From: CAZAFL01 sp964484465
GTDB lineage: Bacteria; Bacteroidota; Ignavibacteria; UBA10030; SZUA-254
Assembly: GCA_964484465.1 (NCBI GenBank)
Contig: CAZAFL010000008.1
Location: 36,447-100,446, forward strand
Direction: 5' to 3'
Length of the DNA: 64,000 nucleotides
The notes beneath the pieces are model-generated. The model was not told the origin of the DNA and did no database searches. It worked only from the letters and a program-made list of their open reading frames with translations. The position numbers and the translations under genes were made by a program. Positions 44,561 to 53,266 of this stretch are shown piece after piece (the first letter of the stretch is position 1; each line of letters begins with the position of its first letter).

Positions 44561-45049
44561 TCAGGTCTGCTTTCGAGCGCGTAAAATCATATCGAGAACC
44601 TCCCGGACAGCCCCGCGTCCTCCTGTCGCCTCTGTCACATAATCGACCCTTTTGCGCACGCTCTCTATAGCATCGCACGGTGCTGCACTTAATCCCACCT
44701 TCTCGAGAAGTGGCAGGTCGAATTCATCATCGCCGATATAACAACACTGCTTGCTAGAAAGATTGTATTTTTTTTTCAGGCGTTCGAACACGGCGACTTT
44801 GTCGTCGGCGCCCTGATGAACTTCAGAGATCTCCAGCTCACGTGCACGCACAGTCACAATCTCCGATGTTCGTCCGGAAATCAGCGCCAACAACAATCCT
44901 TTTTCTCGAGCCCTCGCAATACCATATCCATCATGAGCATCGAAGATTTTATATTCTACTCCATGAGCATCATAAATAATCCTCCCGTCGGAAAGCACGC
45001 CGTCGACATCCATCATCACCATTTTAATGTTGCCAATCTTTTTTTTCAT
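44561..45049 (-). CDS. kdsC: KDO 8-phosphate phosphatase, KdsC type
   Basis: A 162-residue capless HAD phosphatase that releases phosphate from KDO 8-phosphate. Motif I is MMDVDGVLSDG with D14 and D16, motif II is ALISGRTSEI, and motif IV is YIGDDEFDLPLLEKVGLSAAP, the KdsC/YrbI pattern. Length fits the family tetramer subunit. It follows kdsA by 9 bp. The KdsB activating enzyme is not in the window. Confidence 0.93.
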   Translation of the reverse strand: MKKKIGNIKMVMMDVDGVLSDGRIIYDAHGVEYKIFDAHDGYGIARAREKGLLLALISGRTSEIVTVRARELEISEVHQGADDKVAVFERLKKKYNLSSKQCCYIGDDEFDLPLLEKVGLSAAPCDAIESVRKRVDYVTEATGGRGAVREVLDMILRARKQT

Positions 45050-45058
45050 GTCGGAAAG

Positions 45059-45901
45059 TTACACCGCGATCTTTTCTTTAACGAGAATGTCCAGAGGAAC
45101 AATTTGACGTACAAGCTCTTCCAGCAGGTCCAATTTCAGCTGACTCGAAGCATCACTCCTGGCGCGTTTCGGGTCGGGATGGGTCTCAACAAACAGTCCA
45201 TCGATCCCAACTGCAACACCTGCGCGCGCGATTGGAAAAATAAACTGCGGTTGACCTCCGGTCTTATTTTTTTCTCCACCCGGTAACTGAACCGAGTGGG
45301 TTGCGTCGAGGATAACCGGATAACCCAGCGTTCTCATGACCGCAAGCGAACGCATATCAACCACGAGATTATGATAGCCGAATGTTGCTCCCCGTTCCGT
45401 CAACAGAACCTTTTTGTTACCTGTCATCTCGACCTTGCGCGCCTGATGTTGCATATCCTCCGGCGCCATAAACTGTCCTTTTTTAATATTCACTACTTTC
45501 CCTGTACGTCCGGCGGCATGCAGAAGTTCCGTCTGCCGGCAAAGAAATGCCGGTATCTGCAGGACATCGGCAACTTCGGAAGCAGGACCGGCATCCGATT
45601 CGGAATGAATATCCGTAAGAATCGGAACACCGAACTCTTTTTTCACATCCGCTAGAATCTGAAGAGATTCGTCCATGCCAAGTCCCATAAACGATGACCC
45701 GCTTGTCCGGTTCGCTTTTTTAAAAGAAGATTTGAAAATAAAAGGGAGGCGATACTTTTTGGTTATCACGCGAATGCGTGCTGCAGTTTTTAGCGCCATT
45801 TCCCGGTCTTCGATAATACATGGACCCGCAATGAGAACAATACGGTTGCCTCCACCAATCCTGACATCTGCAATACGGATGTTTTTTATCATTCGGTTCA
45901 T
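45059..45901 (-). CDS. kdsA: KDO 8-phosphate synthase
   Basis: A 280-residue enzyme condensing phosphoenolpyruvate with arabinose 5-phosphate. Blocks IAGPCIIEDRE, FKSSFKKANRTSGSSFMG, VPILTDIHSE, IPAFLCRQTELL, NIKKGQFMAP and ATHSVQLPGG are intact. Cys28 in AGPC marks the metal-dependent class (as in Aquifex) rather than the metal-free E. coli class, which has Asn there. It overlaps the preceding lipoprotein gene by 4 bp (ATGA). Confidence 0.96.
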   Translation of the reverse strand: MNRMIKNIRIADVRIGGGNRIVLIAGPCIIEDREMALKTAARIRVITKKYRLPFIFKSSFKKANRTSGSSFMGLGMDESLQILADVKKEFGVPILTDIHSESDAGPASEVADVLQIPAFLCRQTELLHAAGRTGKVVNIKKGQFMAPEDMQHQARKVEMTGNKKVLLTERGATFGYHNLVVDMRSLAVMRTLGYPVILDATHSVQLPGGEKNKTGGQPQFIFPIARAGVAVGIDGLFVETHPDPKRARSDASSQLKLDLLEELVRQIVPLDILVKEKIAV

Positions 45902-46569
45902 TGATAAAGAATCACGCCATCCTCTTTGACTCCGCGAACCGCCTGAAACGAAAGATCATCAATAATATACCTCATCCGCGGCGTTGTACCGCTGAAGGTC
46001 ATATCCCAAAAACCGCTGCTATCTGATTGTATCTGGAGAGAATCTACAGGCATATGATCGGCAAAGTAAAAAAAGGAATAGAAATTGATTTTCGGCAGCC
46101 CTTGATGGTCAACGAAAAAATAGTGAAGTGTAAAATCCTGGCCTGGGGTAACTGTGGAAACCACATGGACAGTTTTACTCAATTCAATATTAGAACCAAG
46201 CGCCATCAGCTGATAGGTTCCTGTAGTGTGATAGACCACGGTCGTTGTCTCTGTCTCAGCCGTCCCTCCTCCGACACATGTGTTGCTGGCGATGACATGA
46301 ATAATCGGAGACAGGGTCACAGTGCTGTCTGAACCGCCCTGCGAAATCGTCGTAAATGTTCCGTTGCACACCGTAAGAAAACTCACCTGGACCCTGAAAG
46401 GTACATTAACCTGTACTGTGTCCGGACTCACGACTGCAACAACAGCCCCCCTGACGTTGAGCTCACGGGGAGGTTCCTGGACATCCTCTATGCACCCCCC
46501 CAAACAAAGAAGCACAGTAATCAAGAGAAGAGATTTAATATCTACGCCGTAGAACAAGGGAATATTCAT
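45898..46569 (-). CDS. Lipoprotein of unknown function leading the KDO/Lpt operon
   Basis: From the ATG at 46569 the product has 223 residues with a lipoprotein signal (SLLLITVLLCLGGC, Cys near residue 26); a frame open to 46683 adds an unlikely extension. The mature part looks like two beta-sandwich domains: an Ig-like one (VVAVVSPDTVQVNVPFRVQVSF) and a second with TPGQDFTLHYFFVDHQ. No catalytic motif. It overlaps kdsA by ATGA, so it is translated with the KDO genes. It is unclear whether it acts in LPS transport or only shares the promoter. Confidence 0.75.
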   Translation of the reverse strand: MNIPLFYGVDIKSLLLITVLLCLGGCIEDVQEPPRELNVRGAVVAVVSPDTVQVNVPFRVQVSFLTVCNGTFTTISQGGSDSTVTLSPIIHVIASNTCVGGGTAETETTTVVYHTTGTYQLMALGSNIELSKTVHVVSTVTPGQDFTLHYFFVDHQGLPKINFYSFFYFADHMPVDSLQIQSDSSGFWDMTFSGTTPRMRYIIDDLSFQAVRGVKEDGVILYQ

Positions 46570-46622
46570 CAGGTTTTCACCAATCGCAAAAACTTTGCCT
46601 GCTTTGGATAACATTATGAAGA

Positions 46623-46651
46623 AAAGTAAGAAAAATCCCCATGACGTGCAA
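46623..46651 (-). promoter_or_regulatory. Candidate promoter for the KDO/Lpt operon
   Basis: Minus-strand TTGCAC (46646-46651), 17-bp spacer, TACTTT (46623-46628). The start would lie about 47 bases before the lipoprotein ATG. Other AT-rich hexamers nearby make this a moderate call. Confidence 0.35.
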
Positions 46652-46772
46652 TGGTGTTCCTGCCCGGAAAGGAATACTGTCATTTATACACTTTGCATCC
46701 CGCGTGAAATAACCGTATTTTTTCACGACGGAATGTTCAAATACGAAAATTAAGGATACAATCATTTCAACC

Positions 46773-47624
46773 ATGATGATACGTGCTTATGCAAAAATAA
46801 ATCTCGGATTGCGGATTGTCGGCAAACGAGATGATGGCTATCACGAAATAGAAACGGTTTTTCACCGCATTAACGTTTTTGATGAAATTACGTTTGAGGA
46901 GTCGCCAGATATTTCCTGCACGACTAATCTTTCGGATATCTTAAATGATGAAAACAACCTTTGCCTCCGCGCCGCGCGCCTGCTGCAACGGACATACGGG
47001 ATACGAAAGGGGGCGAGAATTCTGCTGGAGAAGAACATTCCAATCGGAGCGGGACTGGGCGGCGGAAGTTCTGACGCAGCCTCAACATTCCTGGCGTTAT
47101 GTAAGTTTTGGAGGATATCTAAACCCGACCTTCATTCCCTTACGTTACAGCTCGGGTCGGATGTTCCATATTTTCTCAACAACGGCACTGCTTATGCTAC
47201 AGGGCGCGGCGATATTCTTGAGTATTTCAGTTGTGATGTGCCGTATTGGATTGTCGCAGTCTACCCTAACATTCACATTTCAACTGAGTGGGCGTACAAA
47301 AATATTCAGCTGAAAAAAATCCAAGCCTCAGATAAACCCTCCCTGAAACAAATACTTATTGAACATATCCAGACACCGCGGATGTTAATGAATCTCATCC
47401 AGAATGATTTCGAACCGCTCGTTCTGCGCGAACATAAAACAGTAGCAGAAACGAAGCAAGCCCTGTATCTCGCCGGAGCAGACTTTGCGCAATTATCGGG
47501 AAGCGGTTCATCGGTGTACGGATTATTCTCTTCACAAGAGTCAGCCCGTAAATCTGCAGAGACTTTGAGAAAAAAATATCAGGTCTTTATCACACCGCCG
47601 CATTTTCAACCGGAGGCTGAATAA
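46773..47624 (+). CDS. ispE: 4-diphosphocytidyl-2-C-methyl-D-erythritol kinase
   Basis: A 283-residue GHMP kinase of the non-mevalonate isoprenoid pathway. The N-terminus RAYAKINLGLRIVGKRDDGYHEIETVF is diagnostic, the ATP loop is PIGAGLGGGSSDAAS near residue 90, and the C-terminal GHMP motif is AQLSGSGSSVYGLF. A TACAAT hexamer at 46757-46762 ends ten bases before the ATG, suggesting a very short leader. No Shine-Dalgarno is visible. It is divergent from the KDO operon. Confidence 0.95.
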   Translation: MMIRAYAKINLGLRIVGKRDDGYHEIETVFHRINVFDEITFEESPDISCTTNLSDILNDENNLCLRAARLLQRTYGIRKGARILLEKNIPIGAGLGGGSSDAASTFLALCKFWRISKPDLHSLTLQLGSDVPYFLNNGTAYATGRGDILEYFSCDVPYWIVAVYPNIHISTEWAYKNIQLKKIQASDKPSLKQILIEHIQTPRMLMNLIQNDFEPLVLREHKTVAETKQALYLAGADFAQLSGSGSSVYGLFSSQESARKSAETLRKKYQVFITPPHFQPEAE

Positions 47625-47630
47625 AGGTTT

Positions 47631-47659
47631 TTGCTTCTCTTCCCTCATTTCTCTATATT
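47631..47659 (+). promoter_or_regulatory. Sigma70-type promoter for the TonB-receptor gene
   Basis: TTGCTT (47631-47636), 17-bp spacer, TATATT (47654-47659). The expected start lies about six bases before the ATG at 47672, too short for a ribosome-binding site. Confidence 0.6.
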
Positions 47660-47671
47660 TTTGAACCCATT

Positions 47672-49669
47672 ATGTCGCTTACAGATATTGTGCGTCCAAA
47701 AATCGCAGGAATAATTGCACTGTTTTGCCTTGCACAATGTTTGAACGCACAAACTGTCCCGGCTGACTCTACGCGGACCGACACAACCCAATATCAGCGG
47801 TTGGATTCGCTTCGCGCATACACACTACCGATTCCACTTGTCGGCTCTCTCGACCGCTCGATGTCTGTTTCTCACATTATTACTGATTCAGCAATCAATT
47901 TTATCGACTACACCAATTCGGGCGATCTGTTACAGATGACTCCCGGCATATTCATCCGGGACCTGGGAAGCGCGGGGCAACTCGATGGAATAACGATGCG
48001 GGGTATTGACGGCAGAGGTATCGCCTTTATGAGTGACGGCATTCTACTCAACGACCCGTTAACGGGAATATTCAATCCGAACCTTTACCCGACCGAAAAT
48101 ATCGAACACGCCGAAATCATTACCGGCACACAGGCATTTCTCTACGCCCTCAACAGTACCGGGGGTGCAGTTAATTTTGTCAGCAAAAGCAAGAAAGCAC
48201 TTCGGCCCTATTCCCGCATCCGGTACAGCGAATCTGCATACGACTACGGCTTCATCGACGGTCTTGTCAGCCAGGACGTAATCCGCGGCCTGAACGTTAC
48301 TGCGGGCTTTCAGCATCAAACGCTGACCGGCAAATTTCCAAACAGCAATGACGATTCCTGGAACGCAAGGATAAAACTCCGGTACAATATATCCGGCAAA
48401 TTTAACGTCTATTTTTCGGAAAATTATAATCAAACACAGGTCGGACTCAACGGCGGAGTCGACACGACAACCCCGTACGAAAACCGATTTGACCGATTCC
48501 TTGCGCAATTAAGAAACACCGATTCGTATGAAAAGATCACGCGGCATGACCTCCAGCTTGGCTCCGCCGGGAAATTTCTTTCTGACTCGACCGTGATTTC
48601 TTCTATCACTTTTTTCCATTCGACGAATTTTAGGGAATACCGTGATGAGGAAAACCGTCCGGGATCAAACGGCATCACTGTCAAACAGGATGACCGGTCG
48701 CAATGGTTCGGCGTGCGGCTTTCTCAGGAATTGTCGGTCGGCAGACAGCGCTTGAATCTTGGCGGCAACTTAGAGTCGAGAGGCGTCATTGCCAGTCCTG
48801 CAACTGGTGAGCACCTCCACACAGCATCCAACGTCTTCGCAAAAACCGATATTCTTCCGACAGAAAACATCAAAGTGTCTGTCTACGGCCGTGCCGATCA
48901 CTACCTTGCTCAGTCGCCATTATCATACGGAAGCGATGGGACTATCACACCAATCCCATATCTGGAATTTTTCGGAGGGTATTCCCGTTCGTTCCGCTTT
49001 CCGACCATGCAGGAATTATACTGGAGAGACAGTACTGTCTCTGCCACGCTTGCTGATTTCCCGCCCGAACGGCATCATCTTCTTGAAGCGGGGATGCGCC
49101 TTCTGTCAGACCAATCAGTTCTTTTCGAGATAACGTTCTTCCATCGGAACATTTTTGATGCAATCGATATCGTTCCCACTCAACATAAGTATCCGTTTCC
49201 GACATTGGCATTTACACCGGAGAGCAACCTGACTTTGCAAGGCTGGACATCTACAACAAAAATCCACGTCGGAAGCTGGTATGTAGAAGGGGAATTACAA
49301 TACCTTGAGACAAAAACTGACCAGGGGTACCGGTCATCGTTCCCAAAATGGAGCGGGGCGGGTGGAATATATTTCTGGGATAAATTGTTTACGGGACATC
49401 TCGATTTGAAGGTGGGGATTCACGGCCGGATCATAAGCTCTTACCGCGGTATGGAATATAATCCGCAGGCATTAGCGTTTGTTCCGAGCACTCAGCCGGA
49501 TGTCGATGCGGCAGGAACATCGGACCTTGTTCTCATTGCTCATATCGGGAGTGCGTACGTTCACTTTATCTGGGAAAACCTTCCTGACAGGCAGTACGTG
49601 ATCGTCCCGTTTTATCCGATGCCCGACCGCAGGATTCGCTTCGGGATAAGCTGGGAATTCACAAACTAA
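47672..49669 (+). CDS. TonB-dependent outer-membrane receptor
   Basis: A 665-residue receptor with a signal region ending CLNAQ. The N-terminal plug domain (about 65-180) reads DLLQMTPGIFIRDLGSAGQLDGITMRGIDGRGIAFMSDGILLNDP...STGGAVNFVSK, the TonB-receptor plug pattern. A 22-stranded barrel follows, with strands rich in aromatic residues and the terminal strand RIRFGISWEF. No carboxypeptidase-like N-terminal extension is present, so it is not SusC-like; a vitamin B12, siderophore or metal ligand is possible. It starts 47 bp after ispE but has its own promoter. Confidence 0.93.
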   Translation: MSLTDIVRPKIAGIIALFCLAQCLNAQTVPADSTRTDTTQYQRLDSLRAYTLPIPLVGSLDRSMSVSHIITDSAINFIDYTNSGDLLQMTPGIFIRDLGSAGQLDGITMRGIDGRGIAFMSDGILLNDPLTGIFNPNLYPTENIEHAEIITGTQAFLYALNSTGGAVNFVSKSKKALRPYSRIRYSESAYDYGFIDGLVSQDVIRGLNVTAGFQHQTLTGKFPNSNDDSWNARIKLRYNISGKFNVYFSENYNQTQVGLNGGVDTTTPYENRFDRFLAQLRNTDSYEKITRHDLQLGSAGKFLSDSTVISSITFFHSTNFREYRDEENRPGSNGITVKQDDRSQWFGVRLSQELSVGRQRLNLGGNLESRGVIASPATGEHLHTASNVFAKTDILPTENIKVSVYGRADHYLAQSPLSYGSDGTITPIPYLEFFGGYSRSFRFPTMQELYWRDSTVSATLADFPPERHHLLEAGMRLLSDQSVLFEITFFHRNIFDAIDIVPTQHKYPFPTLAFTPESNLTLQGWTSTTKIHVGSWYVEGELQYLETKTDQGYRSSFPKWSGAGGIYFWDKLFTGHLDLKVGIHGRIISSYRGMEYNPQALAFVPSTQPDVDAAGTSDLVLIAHIGSAYVHFIWENLPDRQYVIVPFYPMPDRRIRFGISWEFTN

Positions 49670-49673
49670 TTAT

Positions 49674-50231
49674 ATGCCCGTAAAAAAAATTGTGGTTACT
49701 ATCTTCGGCAGTTCCAAACCGAAAGATGGCGATCCTGAATACCAAACAGCATATGCTGTCGGTAAAGCGCTCGCTGAAGAAGGGTATGTCGTTTGCAATG
49801 GTGGATATGGAGGAACGATGGAAGCAAGCGCTCGCGGGGCAACGGAAGCAGGCGGAACAACAATCGGTATTACGTGCAAATTTTTCGGACGCCAGGCAAA
49901 TTCCTTCATTGATAAAACTCTATCGACAATGACTCTTAATGACCGCTTGATGAAATTAATTGAATTCGGTGACGCTTATATTGTACTGCAGGGAGGTACC
50001 GGCACGCTTGTTGAGCTTGCAACGGTCTGGGAATACATGAACAAGCGTGTCATGATACCGAAACCCATAATCATTATGGGGTCATTCTGGTCGCCAGTTA
50101 TAACAACACTCAGGAATGAACTGATTTGGGAAGGAATGGGCAGTGCCACACAATACATTTCTGAGGCTGTATCTCCTCAGGAATGCCTCGAAATACTCCG
50201 GAAAAAACTCGGTATTGTAAAAAAATCTTAA
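49674..50231 (+). CDS. LOG/TIGR00725-type nucleotide-binding protein
   Basis: A 185-residue Rossmann-fold protein of the LOG (lysine-decarboxylase-like) family. Key blocks are FGSSKPKDGDPEY, GYVVCNGGYGGTMEASARGATEAGG and ...LQGGTGTLVELATVWEYMNKR, which correspond to the phosphoribohydrolase signature PGGxGTxxE with Gln in place of Pro. Relatives release cytokinin bases or hydrolyse nucleotide monophosphates. It begins 4 bp after the TonB-receptor stop. Confidence 0.88.
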   Translation: MPVKKIVVTIFGSSKPKDGDPEYQTAYAVGKALAEEGYVVCNGGYGGTMEASARGATEAGGTTIGITCKFFGRQANSFIDKTLSTMTLNDRLMKLIEFGDAYIVLQGGTGTLVELATVWEYMNKRVMIPKPIIIMGSFWSPVITTLRNELIWEGMGSATQYISEAVSPQECLEILRKKLGIVKKS

Positions 50232-50274
50232 CTATACCTCCTTCGTGCGAGGGTTGAGTCGATGACGTGGATTG

Positions 50275-50303
50275 TTGTCGGTCTCATTAATTTTTCGTAC
50301 TAT
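50275..50303 (+). promoter_or_regulatory. Candidate promoter for the 50370 lipoprotein gene
   Basis: TTGTCG (50275-50280), 17-bp spacer, TACTAT (50298-50303). Transcript start near 50310, giving a leader of about 60 bases. Confidence 0.45.
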
Positions 50304-50369
50304 TGATGCAGCATCAATGGACCTCAGAAGGAACCTTCACTGAACCTCCGGTACAAAAGGAACTATACA

Positions 50370-50924
50370 TTGCGGGTAGCATCTCTTGTCGTTGCTGGCC
50401 TTGTGGCTTGTATGTCAGGCTGTGTGCGGTCGTTGCACCCGTTGTATACCGACGCCGACCTCGTTTTCGAGCGCAGCCTCCTCGGCACGTGGGCAGAGGA
50501 ACAGAACATTATGGATTCATGGATCTTCCAGAAAGAAGGTGAGAACTTCTACAGCCTCATTCATATTGAAAAGAATTCACCTGCGAAATTTGAGGCTCAT
50601 TTGGTGCGGTTGGGAAAATTCCTCTTTCTCGATATCTTTCCCGACCAGCCCGACACAAAGAACGAATTTTACAAGCTGCACCTTATTCCCGCTCATACAT
50701 TTTCCAGAGTATGGATTGAGCGAGATGTTATACGCCTCGCAATGCTCGACAACGACTGGTTGAGGGATATGATCAAACAGAACAGCGTCTCGATCGCTCA
50801 TGAACGGGTCGAAGATGGCGTCATTCTCACCGCGCCGACCGAAGAGCTTCAGAAATTCGTCGTGGCATATGCGAACGATTCTCTTGCATTTCCTAAACCG
50901 ACTGAACTCCATCGATTGAAATAA
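50370..50924 (+). CDS. Small lipoprotein of unknown function
   Basis: A 184-residue lipoprotein. The start is TTG at 50370, supported by AAAAGGA eight bases upstream; no ATG or GTG is available in this frame before the signal peptide. The signal MRVASLVVAGLVACMSGC ends in a good lipobox with Cys18. Next come RSLHPLYTDADLVFERSLLGTWAEE and a hydrophilic mature part without known motifs. The start LHPLYT...LLGTW recurs in bacterial lipoproteins of unknown role. Confidence 0.7.
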   Translation: MRVASLVVAGLVACMSGCVRSLHPLYTDADLVFERSLLGTWAEEQNIMDSWIFQKEGENFYSLIHIEKNSPAKFEAHLVRLGKFLFLDIFPDQPDTKNEFYKLHLIPAHTFSRVWIERDVIRLAMLDNDWLRDMIKQNSVSIAHERVEDGVILTAPTEELQKFVVAYANDSLAFPKPTELHRLK

Positions 50925-50971
50925 CGATTCATTAATTCTTTTCAGCATAAACATTTATAAGGAACACCATT

Positions 50972-51556
50972 ATGAAAAAATTTTTTTTAGGATTGCTGAT
51001 CGCTGCTGTATGCACCCTGTCCCTTTCTGTGGCAAGAGGACAAGGAGGCGCAACACCGGAACCGAAACAACCATCCGGCATCAGAGGGGACCTCTTACAA
51101 CAGCTGAGTGACGTGGAAAAGAAAATCGTCGACCTTGCCGACGCCATGCCTGCGGAAACATATTCATGGCGGCCGATGGAGGGTGTGCGTTCGGTCGGCG
51201 AAGTGTATGTGCATATCGGCGGTTCTAATTATTTGTTCCCCTCCTTTATCGGCGTCAAAAAACCGGACAATATGAGCTCCGACCTGGAAAAAACACTCAC
51301 CGAAAAGCCGAAAGTCGTTGAGTTCCTCAAAGGATCCTTTGAGAATCTCAGGCAGGCGATAATGAACACATCAGATGCCGACCTCGATAAACCAGCTAAA
51401 ATGTTCGGCATGGAAACAACGGTATGCAATGTCCTTCTCACTGCCGAAACGCATCTGCACGAGCATCTCGGCCAATCGATCGCATACGCACGAATGAACC
51501 ATATCGTGCCTCCATGGACTGCCGCTGAAGAGGCAAAACAGAAAGAAAAGAAATAA
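50972..51556 (+). CDS. Exported DinB-superfamily protein
   Basis: A 194-residue protein with a signal peptide (MKKFFLGLLIAAVCTLSLSVARGQ) and an AAGGA ribosome site. The mature part is a DinB four-helix bundle: YSWRPMEGVRSVGEVYVHIGGSNYLF supplies the first His, and AETHLHEHLGQSIAYARMNHIVPPW supplies the C-terminal metal-site His residues. Periplasmic DinB proteins occur in Bacteroidetes and Acidobacteria; their reaction is unknown. Followed by purE after 23 bp. Confidence 0.85.
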   Translation: MKKFFLGLLIAAVCTLSLSVARGQGGATPEPKQPSGIRGDLLQQLSDVEKKIVDLADAMPAETYSWRPMEGVRSVGEVYVHIGGSNYLFPSFIGVKKPDNMSSDLEKTLTEKPKVVEFLKGSFENLRQAIMNTSDADLDKPAKMFGMETTVCNVLLTAETHLHEHLGQSIAYARMNHIVPPWTAAEEAKQKEKK

Positions 51557-51579
51557 TATCCACGTTCGTTCTCTGAACA

Positions 51580-52080
51580 ATGCCAGAACACGCCCTTGTT
51601 GGTCTCATCATGGGTTCTCAATCGGATTGGGAGACGCTGAGTGTCTGCGCGGCAACACTCAAGAAGCTTAAAATCCCGTTTGAAACCCATGTTGTCTCGG
51701 CTCACCGGACACCTGATTTACTGTTCGAGTACGCAAGCTCGGCCGAGAAGCGCGGACTGGAACTCATCATCGCAGGCGCGGGTGGCTCGGCTCATTTACC
51801 CGGGATGACTGCAGCAAAAACCATCCTCCCAGTGCTCGGAGTTCCAATACTATCGAAAACATTGCACGGCATCGACTCGCTCCTTTCGATCATCCAGATG
51901 CCCGCCGGAATACCGGTCGGCACACTTGCCATCGGACCAGCCGGCGCCACCAACGCCGCCCTCCTCGCCGCGCACATTCTTGGCGGCAAGTATCCGAAGA
52001 TACGAGCTGCACTCCGCAAATACCGGGAAGTCCAGACAAAAAAAGTACTCCGACATCCCAAACCCCGCAAAACGAAATGA
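51580..52080 (+). CDS. purE: N5-carboxyaminoimidazole ribonucleotide mutase
   Basis: A 166-residue class I PurE. The phosphate loop is IMGSQSDWETL, the catalytic His is in SAHRTPDLL, and the core is AGAGGSAHLPGMTAAKTILPVLGVPI followed by IQMPAGIPVGTLAIG. A basic tail (KTKKVLRHPKPRKTK) is longer than usual. It converts N5-CAIR to CAIR in purine synthesis and works with PurK, encoded next and overlapping by 4 bp (ATGA). Confidence 0.96.
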   Translation: MPEHALVGLIMGSQSDWETLSVCAATLKKLKIPFETHVVSAHRTPDLLFEYASSAEKRGLELIIAGAGGSAHLPGMTAAKTILPVLGVPILSKTLHGIDSLLSIIQMPAGIPVGTLAIGPAGATNAALLAAHILGGKYPKIRAALRKYREVQTKKVLRHPKPRKTK

Positions 52081-53165
52081 CTGTCGGCGTGTTAGGCGGA
52101 GGTCAACTCGGGAGAATGCTCGCTCTTGCGGGAATTCCCCTTGGTCTGAAGTTCAAATTTCTTGACCCCTCTTCAGGATCTCCCACAACCGGCCTCGGTG
52201 AATCCCTCACCGGTTCGTATGACGATATGCACCTCCTTTCAAACTTTGCGCAAGGGCTCGATGTCGTCACGTATGAATTCGAAAACATCCCCGCAAAAAC
52301 AATCGAAACAATTGCGCACAGCCGCCCTGTCCACCCTCCACAACGTGCCCTTGAAATTTCACAAGACCGGACTAAAGAAAAATTTTTTTTCCGAGAGCAC
52401 GGCATACCCACTCCGGCATTCGTCGACGTGAACTCATATTCCGAACTTGTGAAGGCAGCCAGGATTATCGGCTACCCCTCCATACTGAAAACACGAACGT
52501 CCGGATACGACGGGAAAGGACAATTTATCCTGAAACATTCAGACGATATTGACACTGCATGGAATTCTCTGCATGGAGTACCTTCTCTTCTTGAACAATG
52601 GATAGCGTTCGACCGGGAACTTTCAATTATTGCTGTACGCGGAAAGGATTCCAGTACAGTATTCTACCCATTAATCGAAAATTCACACCGAAATGGAATT
52701 CTGCGGTCGTCGCTCGCTCCAGCACCGAATACTGAAGGCGGACTATCGAACCTCGCCGCAGAGTATGCAGTAAAAATTCTCGATGCTCTCAACTACGTGG
52801 GAACATTGACGATTGAACTGTTCCAGCTCAACAATCAGCTCATAGCGAATGAAATGGCTCCCCGGGTTCATAATTCCGGTCATTGGACAATTGAAGGAGC
52901 GGAAACAAGCCAGTTTGAGAATCACCTCCGTGCCATCATCGGCTCTCCGCTGGGGTCAGCTACACCGAGAGGATACTCGGCAATGGTAAATATTATCGGC
53001 ACTATTCCAGACACGCAAAAAATTCTCGAAGTACCCGGAACTCATCTTCACATTTACGGGAAACACCCTCGCCCGGACAGAAAGCTCGGGCACGTCACGT
53101 TGCGAGCCGACCGGCATGATTTGCTGCAAGAAGGACTGAAAAAAATCAGGCAGCTAATTCAGTAG
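52077..53165 (+). CDS. purK: N5-carboxyaminoimidazole ribonucleotide synthase
   Basis: A 362-residue ATP-grasp enzyme that makes N5-CAIR from AIR, bicarbonate and ATP. The N-terminal VGVLGGGQLGRMLALAG, the ATP-grasp blocks (PSILKTRTSGYDGKGQFIL, LLEQWIAFDRELSIIAVR) and NEMAPRVHNSGHWTIEGAETSQFENHLRAI are all typical. Length is normal. Coupled to purE by an ATGA overlap. Confidence 0.96.
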   Translation: MTVGVLGGGQLGRMLALAGIPLGLKFKFLDPSSGSPTTGLGESLTGSYDDMHLLSNFAQGLDVVTYEFENIPAKTIETIAHSRPVHPPQRALEISQDRTKEKFFFREHGIPTPAFVDVNSYSELVKAARIIGYPSILKTRTSGYDGKGQFILKHSDDIDTAWNSLHGVPSLLEQWIAFDRELSIIAVRGKDSSTVFYPLIENSHRNGILRSSLAPAPNTEGGLSNLAAEYAVKILDALNYVGTLTIELFQLNNQLIANEMAPRVHNSGHWTIEGAETSQFENHLRAIIGSPLGSATPRGYSAMVNIIGTIPDTQKILEVPGTHLHIYGKHPRPDRKLGHVTLRADRHDLLQEGLKKIRQLIQ

Positions 53166-53231
53166 CGTCGATCTGAAATCGAAGACTTACTCTCCGGGTC
53201 TAACGCGGTAAAACTTCTGTCGCTTCATACA

Positions 53232-53260
53232 TTGCCATTTCAATATGCTTTCTCTATATT
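53232..53260 (+). promoter_or_regulatory. Sigma70-type promoter giving a leaderless helicase transcript
   Basis: TTGCCA (53232-53237), 17-bp spacer, TATATT (53255-53260). Counting seven bases on places the first transcribed base on the A of the ATG at 53267. No ribosome site could fit. Confidence 0.6.
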
Positions 53261-53266
53261 TCATGT

